Shown: positions 36,465 through 44,744 of the stretch, in pieces | How the letters are laid out: each line of letters begins with the position of its first letter | How positions within the stretch are numbered: position 1 is the stretch's first letter | Source: Saprospiraceae bacterium | GTDB taxonomy: Bacteria; Bacteroidota; Bacteroidia; Chitinophagales; Saprospiraceae | DNA length: 64,000 nucleotides | NCBI GenBank assembly: GCA_016714985.1 | Contig: JADKBS010000026.1 | Coordinates: 100,241 to 164,240 of the forward strand | Direction: 5' to 3' | Program-made: the position numbers and the translations under genes | Notes under the pieces: generated by a model | Seen by the model: only the letters and a program-made list of their open reading frames with translations | The model's database searches: none | What the model was told of the DNA's origin: nothing

Positions 36465-36560
36465 GATTTAAGATATAAGATTACATGATTTAAGATTTAA
36501 GATTGTGAGCGTGTCAATTAATCTCAAATCTGGAACCATGTAATCTGCAATCTAAAATCA
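36465..36560. repeat. GATTTAA heptamer hairpin
   Basis: The left arm repeats GATTTAA/GATATAA/GATTACA with period 7 (one 8-nt unit). The right arm repeats AATCTCA/AATCTGG/AATCTAA in the complementary sense, and the internal ATTACATGATT pairs with AACCATGTAAT. It fills the gap between uxuA and the epimerase gene. Confidence 0.85.
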
Positions 36561-36587
36561 AAAAAGTAGCACAAAGCATTTAAAAGC

Positions 36588-37631
36588 ATGGTTCCACCAC
36601 CCTTTTTCCCCACTCACAAATGCACCATCTCCGACGACTGGACGCTCAACGGCATGAACGTCGTCTGGATGGAAAACGACTACCTGCGCATTGGCATTCT
36701 GGCGGGGCGGGGCAGCGATATTTTTGAATTCCGGTACAAGCCAAAGGATGTGGATTTCATGCTCCGGCTGTCCAAGGGCATCCTCAATCCGAACCTCGAT
36801 TTTTCGCAAATGCGCAGTACCGACAACCAGTTCGAGGACTACTACTATGGCGGCTGGCAGGAGGTCTTGCCCAACAGCCCCGGCTTCAACTACCGGGGCG
36901 CAGCGCTGGGACAGCACGGCGAGGTTTCGCTGACGCCTTGGAAACATGCCATCATCGAAAACACGCCCGAAAAAGTCTCCCTCAAGCTCTGGACTCGACC
37001 GCTGCGGATACCCATTTTAATCGAAAAAACGTTGAGCTTGGAGGCGGATAAGGCAACGCTTTTCATTGAGGAGAAACTGACAAACGAAGCTGCCACGCAC
37101 CTCGATATTTCATGGGGACAGCATATCGCATTCGGTTTGCCGTTCCTGAAAGAAGGCGCAAAAATCACCACCAATGCCCGCAGCTTTTACCCGAACCGCT
37201 CATGCCGCCCAACCGCCGCTTCCAGCCGGGTGTGGAAAGCGATTTTCCCAATGCCTTGAATATCAATGGAATAGCGGACGACGCCAGCCTTGTGCCACCC
37301 GCATCGGCAGCATCTTACAGTGATTTGGCGTACCTTTCGGGCTTCGACGACTCGGCTTTTTATGCCTTAAAAAACGAGGAGAAAAACGTCGGGTTGCCGT
37401 TCGTTGGATGCCCGGATTTTCAAGCACTGCTGGTACTGGCAAGAACGCTACGCCACGCAGGACTCACCTTGGTGGGGCAACACCTACGCCGTCGGCCTCG
37501 AACCCTGGACCAACCGTTGGCGGCCCAACCCGCAGGACAGCATCGCAGCAGGGGAATGGTTGCGGATAGCAGCTGGTGAGGTAATCACGACCAAATTGGA
37601 AGCATCTGGCTTTGAAAGAACTTACGGTTGA
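36588..37631 (+). pseudogene. Aldose 1-epimerase-like DUF4432 protein, frameshifted
   Basis: Residues 1-205 are open: LRIGILAGRGSDIFEFRYKP near residue 29, then GGWQEVLPNSPGFNYRGAAL and HGEVSLTPWKHAII, which is the DUF4432 galactose-mutarotase-like fold. After TTNARSFYP the frame shifts (one G short at 37193): EPLMPPNRRFQPGVESDFPN continues. Near 37400 it shifts again to DARIFKHCWYWQERYA and WGNTYAVGLEPW. The final TGA (37629-37631) lies in the first unit of a heptamer repeat. Such enzymes interconvert sugar anomers, which would feed the anomer-specific dehydrogenase in this cluster. One-base homopolymer changes leave open whether the gene is really broken. Confidence 0.75.
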
Positions 37632-37702
37632 CGGCAGACGGTGGACGGTAAACGGCGCAACAAGCTGGCTACCGTCCGCCGTCCACCGTCTACCATCAAC
37701 CG
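37624..37702. repeat. ACGGTGG heptamer hairpin
   Basis: The left arm reads ACGGTTG, ACGGCAG, ACGGTGG, ACGGTAA; the right arm reads ACCGTCC, GCCGTCC, ACCGTCT, ACCATCA. It is the same family as the hairpin inside the FG-GAP gene (29596-29665) and the array before parA (51100-51130). It supplies the stop codon of the epimerase gene and ends 6 bp before the lactonase ATG. Confidence 0.9.
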
Positions 37703-37708
37703 AATATC

Positions 37709-38559
37709 ATGCACCCACTACTTTCAAAATCCACCATTTTCGCCGATGGCCTCGACCACCCGGAATGCGTCGCCGTACACCCCGATGGAACGGTCTGGGC
37801 GGGCGGCGAAGCCGGGCAGATTTACCGCATTTCTGCCGATGGAAAAAAGGTCGAAGAGGTCGCCAACACGGGCGGCTTTATCCTGGACTGGCGTTCAGTC
37901 CCGGCGCTAAATGGCTGGCTATCTGTGATTTAGGCAAAAAATGCGTCTGGCGGCTCGACCTGCAAACGATGAAACTGGAACGTTTTGCTGATGGCGCAGA
38001 AGGGCATAAATTCAATATCCCGAACTACGCCGTTTTTGACAAGCAGGGCAATCTTTATGTCAGCGAAAGCGGTGCTTTTAGGCAAATTACTGGCAAGGTG
38101 CTGAAGTTCTCCCCCAATGGGTCGGGCACCATCTGGCACGATGGCGGCTTCAATTTTGCCAACGGCATGGCGCTTGGCCCCGAAGGGAAACACCTTTACA
38201 TCGCCGTTTCCTTCCTGCCCGGGGTGGAACGGGTAGCAATTTTGCCGGATGGCAGCGCTGGCGAGCGCAGCTTGGTCTGCACCCTGCCGGAGGCCGTGCC
38301 CGATGGGCTGGCTTTCGATGCCGATGGCAACTTGTACGTTTCCTGCTATTCCCCGAACAAGATTTACAAAGTGACGCCCAGTGGCGAAGTGACCGTTTTC
38401 ATGGACGACTGGGAGGCACATACCATTTCCAATCCGACCAATATCGCATTTGGTGGGCCAAACCTCGACCAGCTTTTTGCGGCCAACCTCGGCAGGTGGC
38501 ATATCACGAAAATTGACGCAGGCGTGAGGGGGTTGGCATTGGCGTCGCATGACGGATGA
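37709..38559 (+). CDS. SMP-30/gluconolactonase-family lactonase, one frame break
   Basis: The six-bladed propeller enzyme starts MHPLLSKSTIFADGLDHPEC, with VHPDGTVWAGGEAGQIYRIS, and continues in the next frame from GLAFSPGAKWLAICDLGKK. It includes FNFANGMALGPEGKHLYIAV and VPDGLAFDADGNLYVS, the usual metal-site loops. The break needs one G added to GG at 37885-37886, giving about 283 residues, the family length. No signal peptide is present, so it acts in the cytoplasm. It would open a sugar lactone to the aldonate; with UxuA nearby, mannonolactone is the natural candidate (inference). Confidence 0.85.
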
Positions 38560-38561
38560 AA

Positions 38562-38652
38562 CTGGAAATTAGGAAATTGGAAATTGAGAAATTCGGTTTC
38601 CGCACTCCTCAATTTCTAATTCCTCAATGTCCTAATTTCAATATTTCCAATG
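38562..38652. repeat. GGAAATT heptamer hairpin ending in the SDR start codon
   Basis: The left arm has units GAAATTA, GGAAATT, GGAAATT, GAGAAATT; the right arm has CAATTTC, TAATTCC, TCAATGT, CTAATTTC, ATTTCC. The ATG of the SDR gene (38650) is at the edge of the last unit. Confidence 0.8.
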
Positions 38653-39597
38653 TCCTTCACCAATAAAACAGCCATCATCACGGGCGGCGCAAAAGGTATC
38701 GGCGGCGCGTGCAGTCGCGTTTTTCACCGTGAAAATGCCAATGTCGTCATCCTCGACACCGACCCGTTGGGGCAGGACTTGGCGGCGGAACTCGGCCCAC
38801 GGGCGCTATTCATCCAATGCGATGTTTCCAAAGAAAATCAGGTAAAAACGGCGATGGAAAAAGCAGCGGAAACCTTCGGCGGCATTGCTATTTTGGTCAA
38901 CAACGCGGGCATCCAACGCTACTCGAAAGTGACAGAAACCAGCGAGGAAGAATGGGATTTGGTCATGAACGTGAACCTGAAAAGCGCCTTTCTTTGTGCC
39001 AAGCACGCCATCCCGTTTATGCTGAAACAGGGCAGCGGCGTGGTCATCAATGTGTCGAGCGTGCAGGCGTTCATTTCGCAGCAAAACGTGGCACCTTATA
39101 CCACTTCCAAGACGGCCATGCTCGGCCTGACCCGTAGCATCGCCGTGGATTATGCGCCGCAAATCCGTTGCATGTCCGTTTGTCCCGGCACCATTGACAC
39201 GCCGATGCTGCGGGATGCTTTTCAGCTCTCGCCCGACCCGGCGGCGGTTTATCAGGAATGTGTGGACATGCACCTCGTGAAGCGCATCGGTACGGCGGAA
39301 GAGGTGGGCGAACTTTGCGCCTACCTTGCCAGCGACAAGGCGTCGTTTTTCACCGGGCAAGCCGTACGGATAGACGGCGGCTTGGGGATTACGATTGCGG
39401 GGAGCAAAAAGAGTGAGCTTCAGACATGCGCTTCTATCCATGACCTGATGCCGTCGAAATCAAGCCGACCTTCGGCGACGGCAATCACGAAGTCGTATTT
39501 TTCGTCTTCGGAAGCAGTGATATCCAAGCCATTATACAGGAGTAAAGCGCGCATAAGGACATATCCTGTACGTTTATTTCCATCCATAAAAGGATGA
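38650..39597 (+). CDS. Short-chain dehydrogenase/reductase, 3' end running into the toxin gene
   Basis: The classical SDR spans about 255 residues: cofactor motif TGGAKGIG (residues 11-18), NNAGIQ near 88, catalytic Ser in INVSSVQAF and YTTSK near 152, CPGTIDTPM near 180 and the closing FFTGQAVRIDGGLG. The last 60 codons (from about 39415) are not SDR-like and are antisense to the doc toxin gene, so the original stop seems to have been lost. Neither cofactor nor substrate can be read with confidence. Position beside the lactonase and UxuA suggests a hexose 1-dehydrogenase rather than a UxuB-type reductase. Confidence 0.88.
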   Translation: MSFTNKTAIITGGAKGIGGACSRVFHRENANVVILDTDPLGQDLAAELGPRALFIQCDVSKENQVKTAMEKAAETFGGIAILVNNAGIQRYSKVTETSEEEWDLVMNVNLKSAFLCAKHAIPFMLKQGSGVVINVSSVQAFISQQNVAPYTTSKTAMLGLTRSIAVDYAPQIRCMSVCPGTIDTPMLRDAFQLSPDPAAVYQECVDMHLVKRIGTAEEVGELCAYLASDKASFFTGQAVRIDGGLGITIAGSKKSELQTCASIHDLMPSKSSRPSATAITKSYFSSSEAVISKPLYRSKARIRTYPVRLFPSIKG

Positions 39598-39788
39598 TTT
39601 TTGACTATGCTTTCTATTAATGCAGCTCCTTTTTCAATAACTTCAGGATAAAAATCATGTCCGTCGAACGACTGAAACGGCCTGGCAAGAGCAGACTCCA
39701 ACAGTGTAATATCACGTACGCCGTCACTTCCACCAGTCTGTGAAATGATATTACTATGGATGGAAAGCACTTCGTTGAGGTCAATCAT
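39420..39788 (-). CDS. doc: Death-on-curing family toxin (Doc, Fic fold)
   Basis: This 122-residue Fic-fold protein has the motif HPFMDGNKRTG near residue 65. Doc enzymes with NKRT phosphorylate elongation factor Tu and stop translation. N-terminal LLESALARPFQSFDG is also typical of the family. Its start overlaps the stop of the upstream antitoxin gene by 4 bp. It converges on the SDR gene, with 178 bp of overlap, so the module looks inserted at the end of the sugar cluster. Confidence 0.92.
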   Translation of the reverse strand: MIDLNEVLSIHSNIISQTGGSDGVRDITLLESALARPFQSFDGHDFYPEVIEKGAALIESIVKNHPFMDGNKRTGYVLMRALLLYNGLDITASEDEKYDFVIAVAEGRLDFDGIRSWIEAHV

Positions 39789-39976
39789 TCTGCGAGACGT
39801 TTCAATAAATTATGTTCTTTTTCGATGACTTTGTCAGCAAATTCAGTTAACTTTAATGGAGTTGATTGACGTTTGCTTTCCTTTTGCTTAATGAAAGAAA
39901 GGATTTCCGTCAAATCATTTTGGTCAAAATGGTCAAGCATTTCCTTGATTTCTTCTTTAATTTCAGTTGCAATCAT
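39785..39976 (-). CDS. Antitoxin partner of Doc
   Basis: This 63-residue, strongly helical, acidic protein (MIATEIKEEIKEMLDHFDQN) is encoded directly before doc with a 4-bp overlap, the usual antitoxin-first order. The C-terminal part (KLTEFADKVIEKEHNLLKRL) would be the segment that covers the toxin active site. I do not recognise a DNA-binding fold; assignment is by position and size. Confidence 0.75.
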   Translation of the reverse strand: MIATEIKEEIKEMLDHFDQNDLTEILSFIKQKESKRQSTPLKLTEFADKVIEKEHNLLKRLAE

Positions 39977-39991
39977 CCTTGATTTTTTTTA

Positions 39992-39999
39992 CAAAAATA
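39992..39999 (-). promoter_or_regulatory. -7 box of the doc module
   Basis: On the minus strand TATTTTTG fits TAnnTTTG exactly. It lies 15 bp upstream of the antitoxin ATG, within a short A/T-rich gap of 59 bp between the antitoxin and GH38 genes. Confidence 0.55.
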
Positions 40000-40035
40000 A
40001 CCACTTCCAGCGAAAAATGATTCCCCCGTTTTTAC

Positions 40036-43000
40036 TTACTCAAGCACCACCCGCAGCGTCCTAATTTCCCAAGCGCCAAACTTCATCGCCGAAGGCGCCA
40101 CCTCCTCAAAAACTTTCTCCTTTTCATTGCTCAAAAACCATTTTGGCTGCCCTGCCCCACCCCAGTTCAAGGTGGCCGATGCGGGTTTATCCGAGGTATT
40201 GAAAAGCCGGAGCAGGTATCCTTTTCCATCCCGGGCAGGCTTCAAGGAAGTGACGATGACCGCCGGGTCGCCCGTCAGTTTCAGCAACGAAGGGAAGCCC
40301 GTTTGCCCCTCGCCTACTGGCGCTACCAAGAGCGGCTGCACCAGCCCGATACCGAATTTTTTGGCTTCGGCACTATCGAATGCCTTGTGCGGGCGCAGCG
40401 AGTAACGGAAGGGGATTTGGCCCACCTGATGCCCTTTGTAATTGACGAACCAAACATTGTTCATCACCCACGAGAACAGGCGGTTGCTGGGCGTCCAAGT
40501 CTTTAGCCAAGGCTCGTTGACGGGGTCGCTCATCCAGCGTTGGCCGAGCATTTCGCCCGTCTCGACGAGCGGCGCATCGAGGTTGGCCCAGGTGACGCCG
40601 TCCGTTTTATTGGAGATGTCCACGAAGTGCTGGGCGCAGAAAAAGTTCTTGTTTGCCCCTTTCAACTGGTCTTTCTCTGGCTGCATCAGCGCCCAAGCGA
40701 GGTCAATGCGAAGTTCGCCGTCCGGCACCTGAAAGGGGAAGGAAAAGCGCAGGTTTTCGTCCTCATAGACCCGTTTTTTGTCCACGAGGTTGAGGATGTC
40801 CACGCGATTGCTGCCTGCCGTGAGCTGTATTTCCCGGCTGAAAAGCTTGGCACCCGGCGCTTCAGAACTTACGAGGATGGAAGCGACAAGTGGGCCGTTT
40901 TCCTTGATTTTAAAAACAGGTTTTGCACTACGGCGGGGGTTGGCGGCGTCCTTTCCCGTGTACCAATATTCGTTGAAGCCGAGGCTGTCGGTGGCGTCCA
41001 CGAGGTCGAACGGGAGGTCCCCGTGCCGGATGCTGGCGATGCACCCGGTGGCCTCGTCCAATTTCACCGTGAGCCATTCGTTGGTCAGGGTCAGGCCGTT
41101 GGTGGCAAGGCTTTCAAGCTGCGCAATTTGAGCTTTCCTTTTTTTCAGGGTAAAACGGGCGGCGCTGAACGGTGGGATGTCCTTTGCCCAAAAAGCCAAT
41201 TCGCCCGTGGACAATTCCTGCGTTGGTTGCGCCAAGCCATTTTCATCGAAAACCGTCATGCCGTTCGCTTTCCAGTCGGCTGGGATTTTCACGAGTTCGC
41301 TGCGCTGCCAAGAGGTGGTATTGAAAACGAGGAAATTCGAGACCGCACCGCTTGGCGCATTCATTTTACCTAAAGCCTTGTCAATCAACGTATTGGTTTG
41401 GCGCTCCGCATTGTTTGCAAAGCCTTTTTTTACCTCCCATTGCTTCGTGGTGAAATCAATATCAGGGTCTGATTTGCTGCTGACAGCGCCCCAAGTATGC
41501 TCCGAAAAAAGCAGCACGTTCGTCCACGCCTCGTCAAATTCGGCAGCCGGGAACCCCTTTGCATCGAGCATCGCCCACAGGGCCTGCGCCTGCACGAGCT
41601 GCTCGGCGGTGTTGCGGTTGGTGGAGGTTTCGAGGGCGGAGGAGGCAGCGCCATCTTCCCAATAGGGCGTGAAATCGCCACGGTGAGTGGGCAATTGGTC
41701 GCCGTATTTCTGCTCAAAAGCCCCAAACATTTCAGCGGTGGTGGCAATGCGGAGCTTGGGCGATTCATACTTTTCGTTCCATTCCCGCACGAAGTCCGGC
41801 ATGTCGGTATCGGGGCCGCCGTTGTCGCCAAGGGTATAGCGGATTTGAACCATGTCGTAGGGGTAGCTTTCGGCATCCAGTTCACCAAGGAATTTAAGGA
41901 TGGGCACGCCCTCCGTGCGGCGCAGCTTGCCCAATAGCCAGTCATGGAACCATGAATAGCCGTGGCGGCTCATCCAGAACAGCACCCGCTCGTTGCCGGA
42001 TGGCGATTCCCAATAAAACGGCACGTCGCCCCAAGCCTCGAAGGTCAGGCCGACTTGGTAGCCGCCATGTGCCTTGTGCGGCATGTGGTTGGGGCCGATG
42101 GAAAAATACTTTACCTCGCTTTGCGCCAGCGCAGGCACGATGCCCCAAGCGTAACCGGGCACGTCGGAAATCATGGCCGAGTTGATGCCGATGCCATAAT
42201 CCCGCTCCATTTTATTGGCAAAATCGGTGATGTGCATCAATTCTTCGGGGCGCTGCAAGCCCGTCAGTTCGCTGCCGTAGAGCGCATCCAGCCCAATCCA
42301 GCCATTTTTCACGGCCTCGATAAAGACGGCACGGCTTTCGGGTTTGGCATTTTTCAAATAGCCATCCACGGCCCAAAGCACTTCCACGTTCCATTTGTAG
42401 CGGGCAGCTTCGGGATAGTTGGCGGTCTTTTTTGCCAGCTCGATGCCTTGCTCGAAATTGCGCCACTGCATCCGCTCGACCTCCGCCTGCAAATGCGTGA
42501 AACCTACGTCCACATGCGAGTGAGGCAGCAAAAAGACCTCAAAAGGACGAACGGGTTTCAGTGTGATGTCCTGTTTCCAAGTCGTGCTTCGGTCATCCCC
42601 CAATACGACCTTCACTTCGGCCATGCGGGCCACCTCAACCTTGTCCACCCACAGGTAAAATCGGTTCAAGCCCGGTTGGAGTGGTTGGTCCATTTGCCAA
42701 ACACCGTCCAAAAAAACACGCCCAGGCCCAGGGGTACCTGCCAGCGTCAATTCCACCAAAATCGGTTGTTGCAATTTGCCGCTTTGCCGCTTCATGGCCT
42801 GAAAACCAAACACTTGGAAACTCGTTTCCACCACATTTTGGTAGGCGGTGTAGGCATCGGAAAGGATGGCTTCCGCTGTCGTAATTTTCAGGGTGAGGGG
42901 CTGCCCTTGCGGAAAATCAAGGCGCGGTACGGTCAGGATTTGGTAGCCGAAGACATGGTCCTTTTCACCGTTTGGGGCGGTGGTGGCGACAAAGGCCAGC

Positions 43001-43407
43001 TCGTAGTCGTCGGCTTTGTATCGCCAATTTTTTTCGTTGGAATTAGTAGGGCTGGAGAAGCTGAACCGTTGTTGCCCATTGATGGACAAATCGAAACTGG
43101 CCGGATGCTCGCCACTGACCACGGACATGGATGCCTGCCAAATAAAGCTAATCCGTTCATCCTTCGCTGCGGGCATTTGGGCAGTTTGGAACTCCGCAGC
43201 CTTACCACCGGGCGTGACCGTCAGGGCGAGTTTTCCCTTTTGCAAAATGGGCGGGAAGTCAAGTTGCGTACCACTTACAATCTGTTCAAAGCCCTGCACA
43301 TACTGGTCGGAGCGCACGGGGAACGGGTTGTCGAGGGGAAGGCGCTGTTGGGCCACGGCCTTGCAGATGATCAATAGCAGGAGGGCTGCGAGCAAGTGTT
43401 TTTTCAT
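40036..43407 (-). CDS. GH38 alpha-mannosidase, secreted
   Basis: This 1123-residue enzyme has a signal peptide MKKHLLAALLLLIICKAVAQ. A carbohydrate-binding-like N-terminal region covers about residues 25-280. The GH38 catalytic part starts with LLPHSHVDVGFTH (zinc ligands His/Asp, near residue 296), and INSAMISDVPGYAW near 414 carries the nucleophile Asp. C-terminal beta domains include LRFSFPFQVPDGELRIDLAW. It would hydrolyse alpha-mannosides in the periplasm, complementing GH92. A GTG at 43416 overlaps the stop of the upstream gene, but ATG 43407 begins a perfect signal peptide and is preferred. It forms an operon with the DUF4185-like gene. Confidence 0.93.
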   Translation of the reverse strand: MKKHLLAALLLLIICKAVAQQRLPLDNPFPVRSDQYVQGFEQIVSGTQLDFPPILQKGKLALTVTPGGKAAEFQTAQMPAAKDERISFIWQASMSVVSGEHPASFDLSINGQQRFSFSSPTNSNEKNWRYKADDYELAFVATTAPNGEKDHVFGYQILTVPRLDFPQGQPLTLKITTAEAILSDAYTAYQNVVETSFQVFGFQAMKRQSGKLQQPILVELTLAGTPGPGRVFLDGVWQMDQPLQPGLNRFYLWVDKVEVARMAEVKVVLGDDRSTTWKQDITLKPVRPFEVFLLPHSHVDVGFTHLQAEVERMQWRNFEQGIELAKKTANYPEAARYKWNVEVLWAVDGYLKNAKPESRAVFIEAVKNGWIGLDALYGSELTGLQRPEELMHITDFANKMERDYGIGINSAMISDVPGYAWGIVPALAQSEVKYFSIGPNHMPHKAHGGYQVGLTFEAWGDVPFYWESPSGNERVLFWMSRHGYSWFHDWLLGKLRRTEGVPILKFLGELDAESYPYDMVQIRYTLGDNGGPDTDMPDFVREWNEKYESPKLRIATTAEMFGAFEQKYGDQLPTHRGDFTPYWEDGAASSALETSTNRNTAEQLVQAQALWAMLDAKGFPAAEFDEAWTNVLLFSEHTWGAVSSKSDPDIDFTTKQWEVKKGFANNAERQTNTLIDKALGKMNAPSGAVSNFLVFNTTSWQRSELVKIPADWKANGMTVFDENGLAQPTQELSTGELAFWAKDIPPFSAARFTLKKRKAQIAQLESLATNGLTLTNEWLTVKLDEATGCIASIRHGDLPFDLVDATDSLGFNEYWYTGKDAANPRRSAKPVFKIKENGPLVASILVSSEAPGAKLFSREIQLTAGSNRVDILNLVDKKRVYEDENLRFSFPFQVPDGELRIDLAWALMQPEKDQLKGANKNFFCAQHFVDISNKTDGVTWANLDAPLVETGEMLGQRWMSDPVNEPWLKTWTPSNRLFSWVMNNVWFVNYKGHQVGQIPFRYSLRPHKAFDSAEAKKFGIGLVQPLLVAPVGEGQTGFPSLLKLTGDPAVIVTSLKPARDGKGYLLRLFNTSDKPASATLNWGGAGQPKWFLSNEKEKVFEEVAPSAMKFGAWEIRTLRVVLE

Positions 43408-43412
43408 GTGTT

Positions 43413-44630
43413 TCACAATTTCAACCTAAAAAACCGTGGCCGACAAAGCCGTGGCTCTTTTGGGATGTCGTTCCAGAAATCCATTGAATTCACATTGTAG
43501 GCGATGAGCAGTTCGCCGGGCTTGGACAGGTGCGGGAAGCCCTTTGCATTGTAGGCGAAGTAGTCCAAATCCTTTTGCCACTCGTCGCATTGCCAGACTT
43601 TATGGGTGGGCAGGTATGGTCCAGTGGGACTTTTAGAAACCTGCACGGCCACCTCGTTTTCCATCCCAAAAAACTGGTGGGCAAGGATGAAGCGCCCATC
43701 GGGCATGGGGCTGAGGCTCATTTCATTGGAAACGTGGCGGGTGACGGGCGTCGTTTTCCGGTAGTCGGTCGTCCAGTTGGGGCCTGCTGCGAACTCCCAT
43801 TTATCGAACTGTTCGAACTCCTTCGGCTTCACCCGTGCTATCACCAGCCCTTGATTTTGCCCACCGACCCCCATGACGTAAATATAGCCATCGGGCTTGG
43901 GAGCACCCGCCCAGGCAGTGTTGACGAGGATGCCGCTGCCCATGGTGACCTTGTTCCAATTTTCGAGCGGGAAAAAGAAGGGCGTTTCGAGCTGCCGCTG
44001 GTCCTTGAAGGGCGGTTTGCTGCCTTTTCGTATGGCGATGATATTGACGCCCGTTTGCTCAAACTCGAAAAACGAGCCGGGGACAATGGTGTCCCGAACC
44101 GGATAGGCAAAAAGGTACAAAGTGCTGTCCATTTCCACGTTCACGAAGCCATCGCCCATCCAATAGTATTCGCCTTTTTTGGTGTTGGGGGTGTTCGGCA
44201 CAAAGAGCGAAGTTGGCTTTCCATCCTTGTCCTTGTTGATGAAAAACTTGAACTTGGAGGGGTCAGGCTCGCTGCCATCGAGGTAGGCAACGCAATTGTG
44301 CACCATCTCAAAATCCTTTCGCTGAATGGTTTCGCCGACGGTATCCGCCACGACCGAATCACTGAAAATGAAGAGGGATTTCGTTTTTGCCGCTGCTGGG
44401 CGGTACTCGGCACCGTCCATCGGGATGGCGAAAATGCCGTCGCCGCCGAACCATCCTGCATTGCGGGTCAGCAGTTTGTCCCAATCAGGGGCGGCGGAAA
44501 CCAAGTCTATTTGCTGGGTGGCCGAGGATGAAGCCGACTGGCTGATTTTCTGGCTACAGCTTGTAAAAAGCAGCGCCAACAGGATACCTAAGCACTTGAT
44601 TGTCATTAAGTTGTATTGCAATTTTTTCAT
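43413..44630 (-). CDS. DUF4185/DUF5005-like propeller lipoprotein, intact copy C
   Basis: This 405-residue lipoprotein begins MKKLQYNLMTIKCLGILLAL and has a lipobox LLFTSC. Conserved blocks are NAGWFGGDGIFAIPMDG near residue 60, SLFIFSDSVVADT, YYWMGDGFVNVEMDSTLYLF near 165, WAGAPKPDGYIYVMGVGG near 250, HVSNEMSLSPMPDG and the RPRFFRLKL end. This looks like a beta-propeller glycosidase-like fold; DUF4185 relatives include endo-D-arabinanases (GH183), but activity here is unproven. ATG 44630 was chosen over a longer upstream frame because the signal peptide starts there. It is the first gene of the GH38 operon and the functional sibling of the decayed copies A and B. Confidence 0.8.
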   Translation of the reverse strand: MKKLQYNLMTIKCLGILLALLFTSCSQKISQSASSSATQQIDLVSAAPDWDKLLTRNAGWFGGDGIFAIPMDGAEYRPAAAKTKSLFIFSDSVVADTVGETIQRKDFEMVHNCVAYLDGSEPDPSKFKFFINKDKDGKPTSLFVPNTPNTKKGEYYWMGDGFVNVEMDSTLYLFAYPVRDTIVPGSFFEFEQTGVNIIAIRKGSKPPFKDQRQLETPFFFPLENWNKVTMGSGILVNTAWAGAPKPDGYIYVMGVGGQNQGLVIARVKPKEFEQFDKWEFAAGPNWTTDYRKTTPVTRHVSNEMSLSPMPDGRFILAHQFFGMENEVAVQVSKSPTGPYLPTHKVWQCDEWQKDLDYFAYNAKGFPHLSKPGELLIAYNVNSMDFWNDIPKEPRLCRPRFFRLKL

Positions 44631-44657
44631 AAAAACCTGGGTTTGCTTCTTTCTGTG

Positions 44658-44665
44658 TAAAAGTA
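44658..44665 (-). promoter_or_regulatory. Candidate -7 box of the DUF4185-GH38 operon
   Basis: On the minus strand TACTTTTA followed by C resembles TAnnTTTG (7 of 8). It lies 27 bp upstream of the ATG at 44630 in a 114-bp divergent gap. Confidence 0.4.
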
Positions 44666-44688
44666 GGAAAAACAACGGTTTATGTTGG

Positions 44689-44696
44689 TATGTTTG
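44689..44696 (+). promoter_or_regulatory. -7 box of the esterase gene
   Basis: TATGTTTG followed by C is an exact TAnnTTTG match, 48 bp before the esterase ATG. With the box on the other strand it makes a compact divergent promoter, so both transcripts could share one regulator. Confidence 0.55.
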
Positions 44697-44744
44697 CACA
44701 TACTAATTTTCACCATTGCTCGCTGCCGAGCCAAAACATCTTAC

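Noticed and set aside
41962..43377. 471-codon plus-strand frame opposite GH38
   Set aside because: Antisense to the GH38 catalytic region. No domain or signal peptide.
43530..44531. 333-codon plus-strand frame opposite DUF4185-like copy C
   Set aside because: Antisense shadow; the minus-strand lipoprotein has a signal peptide and two homologues in the window.
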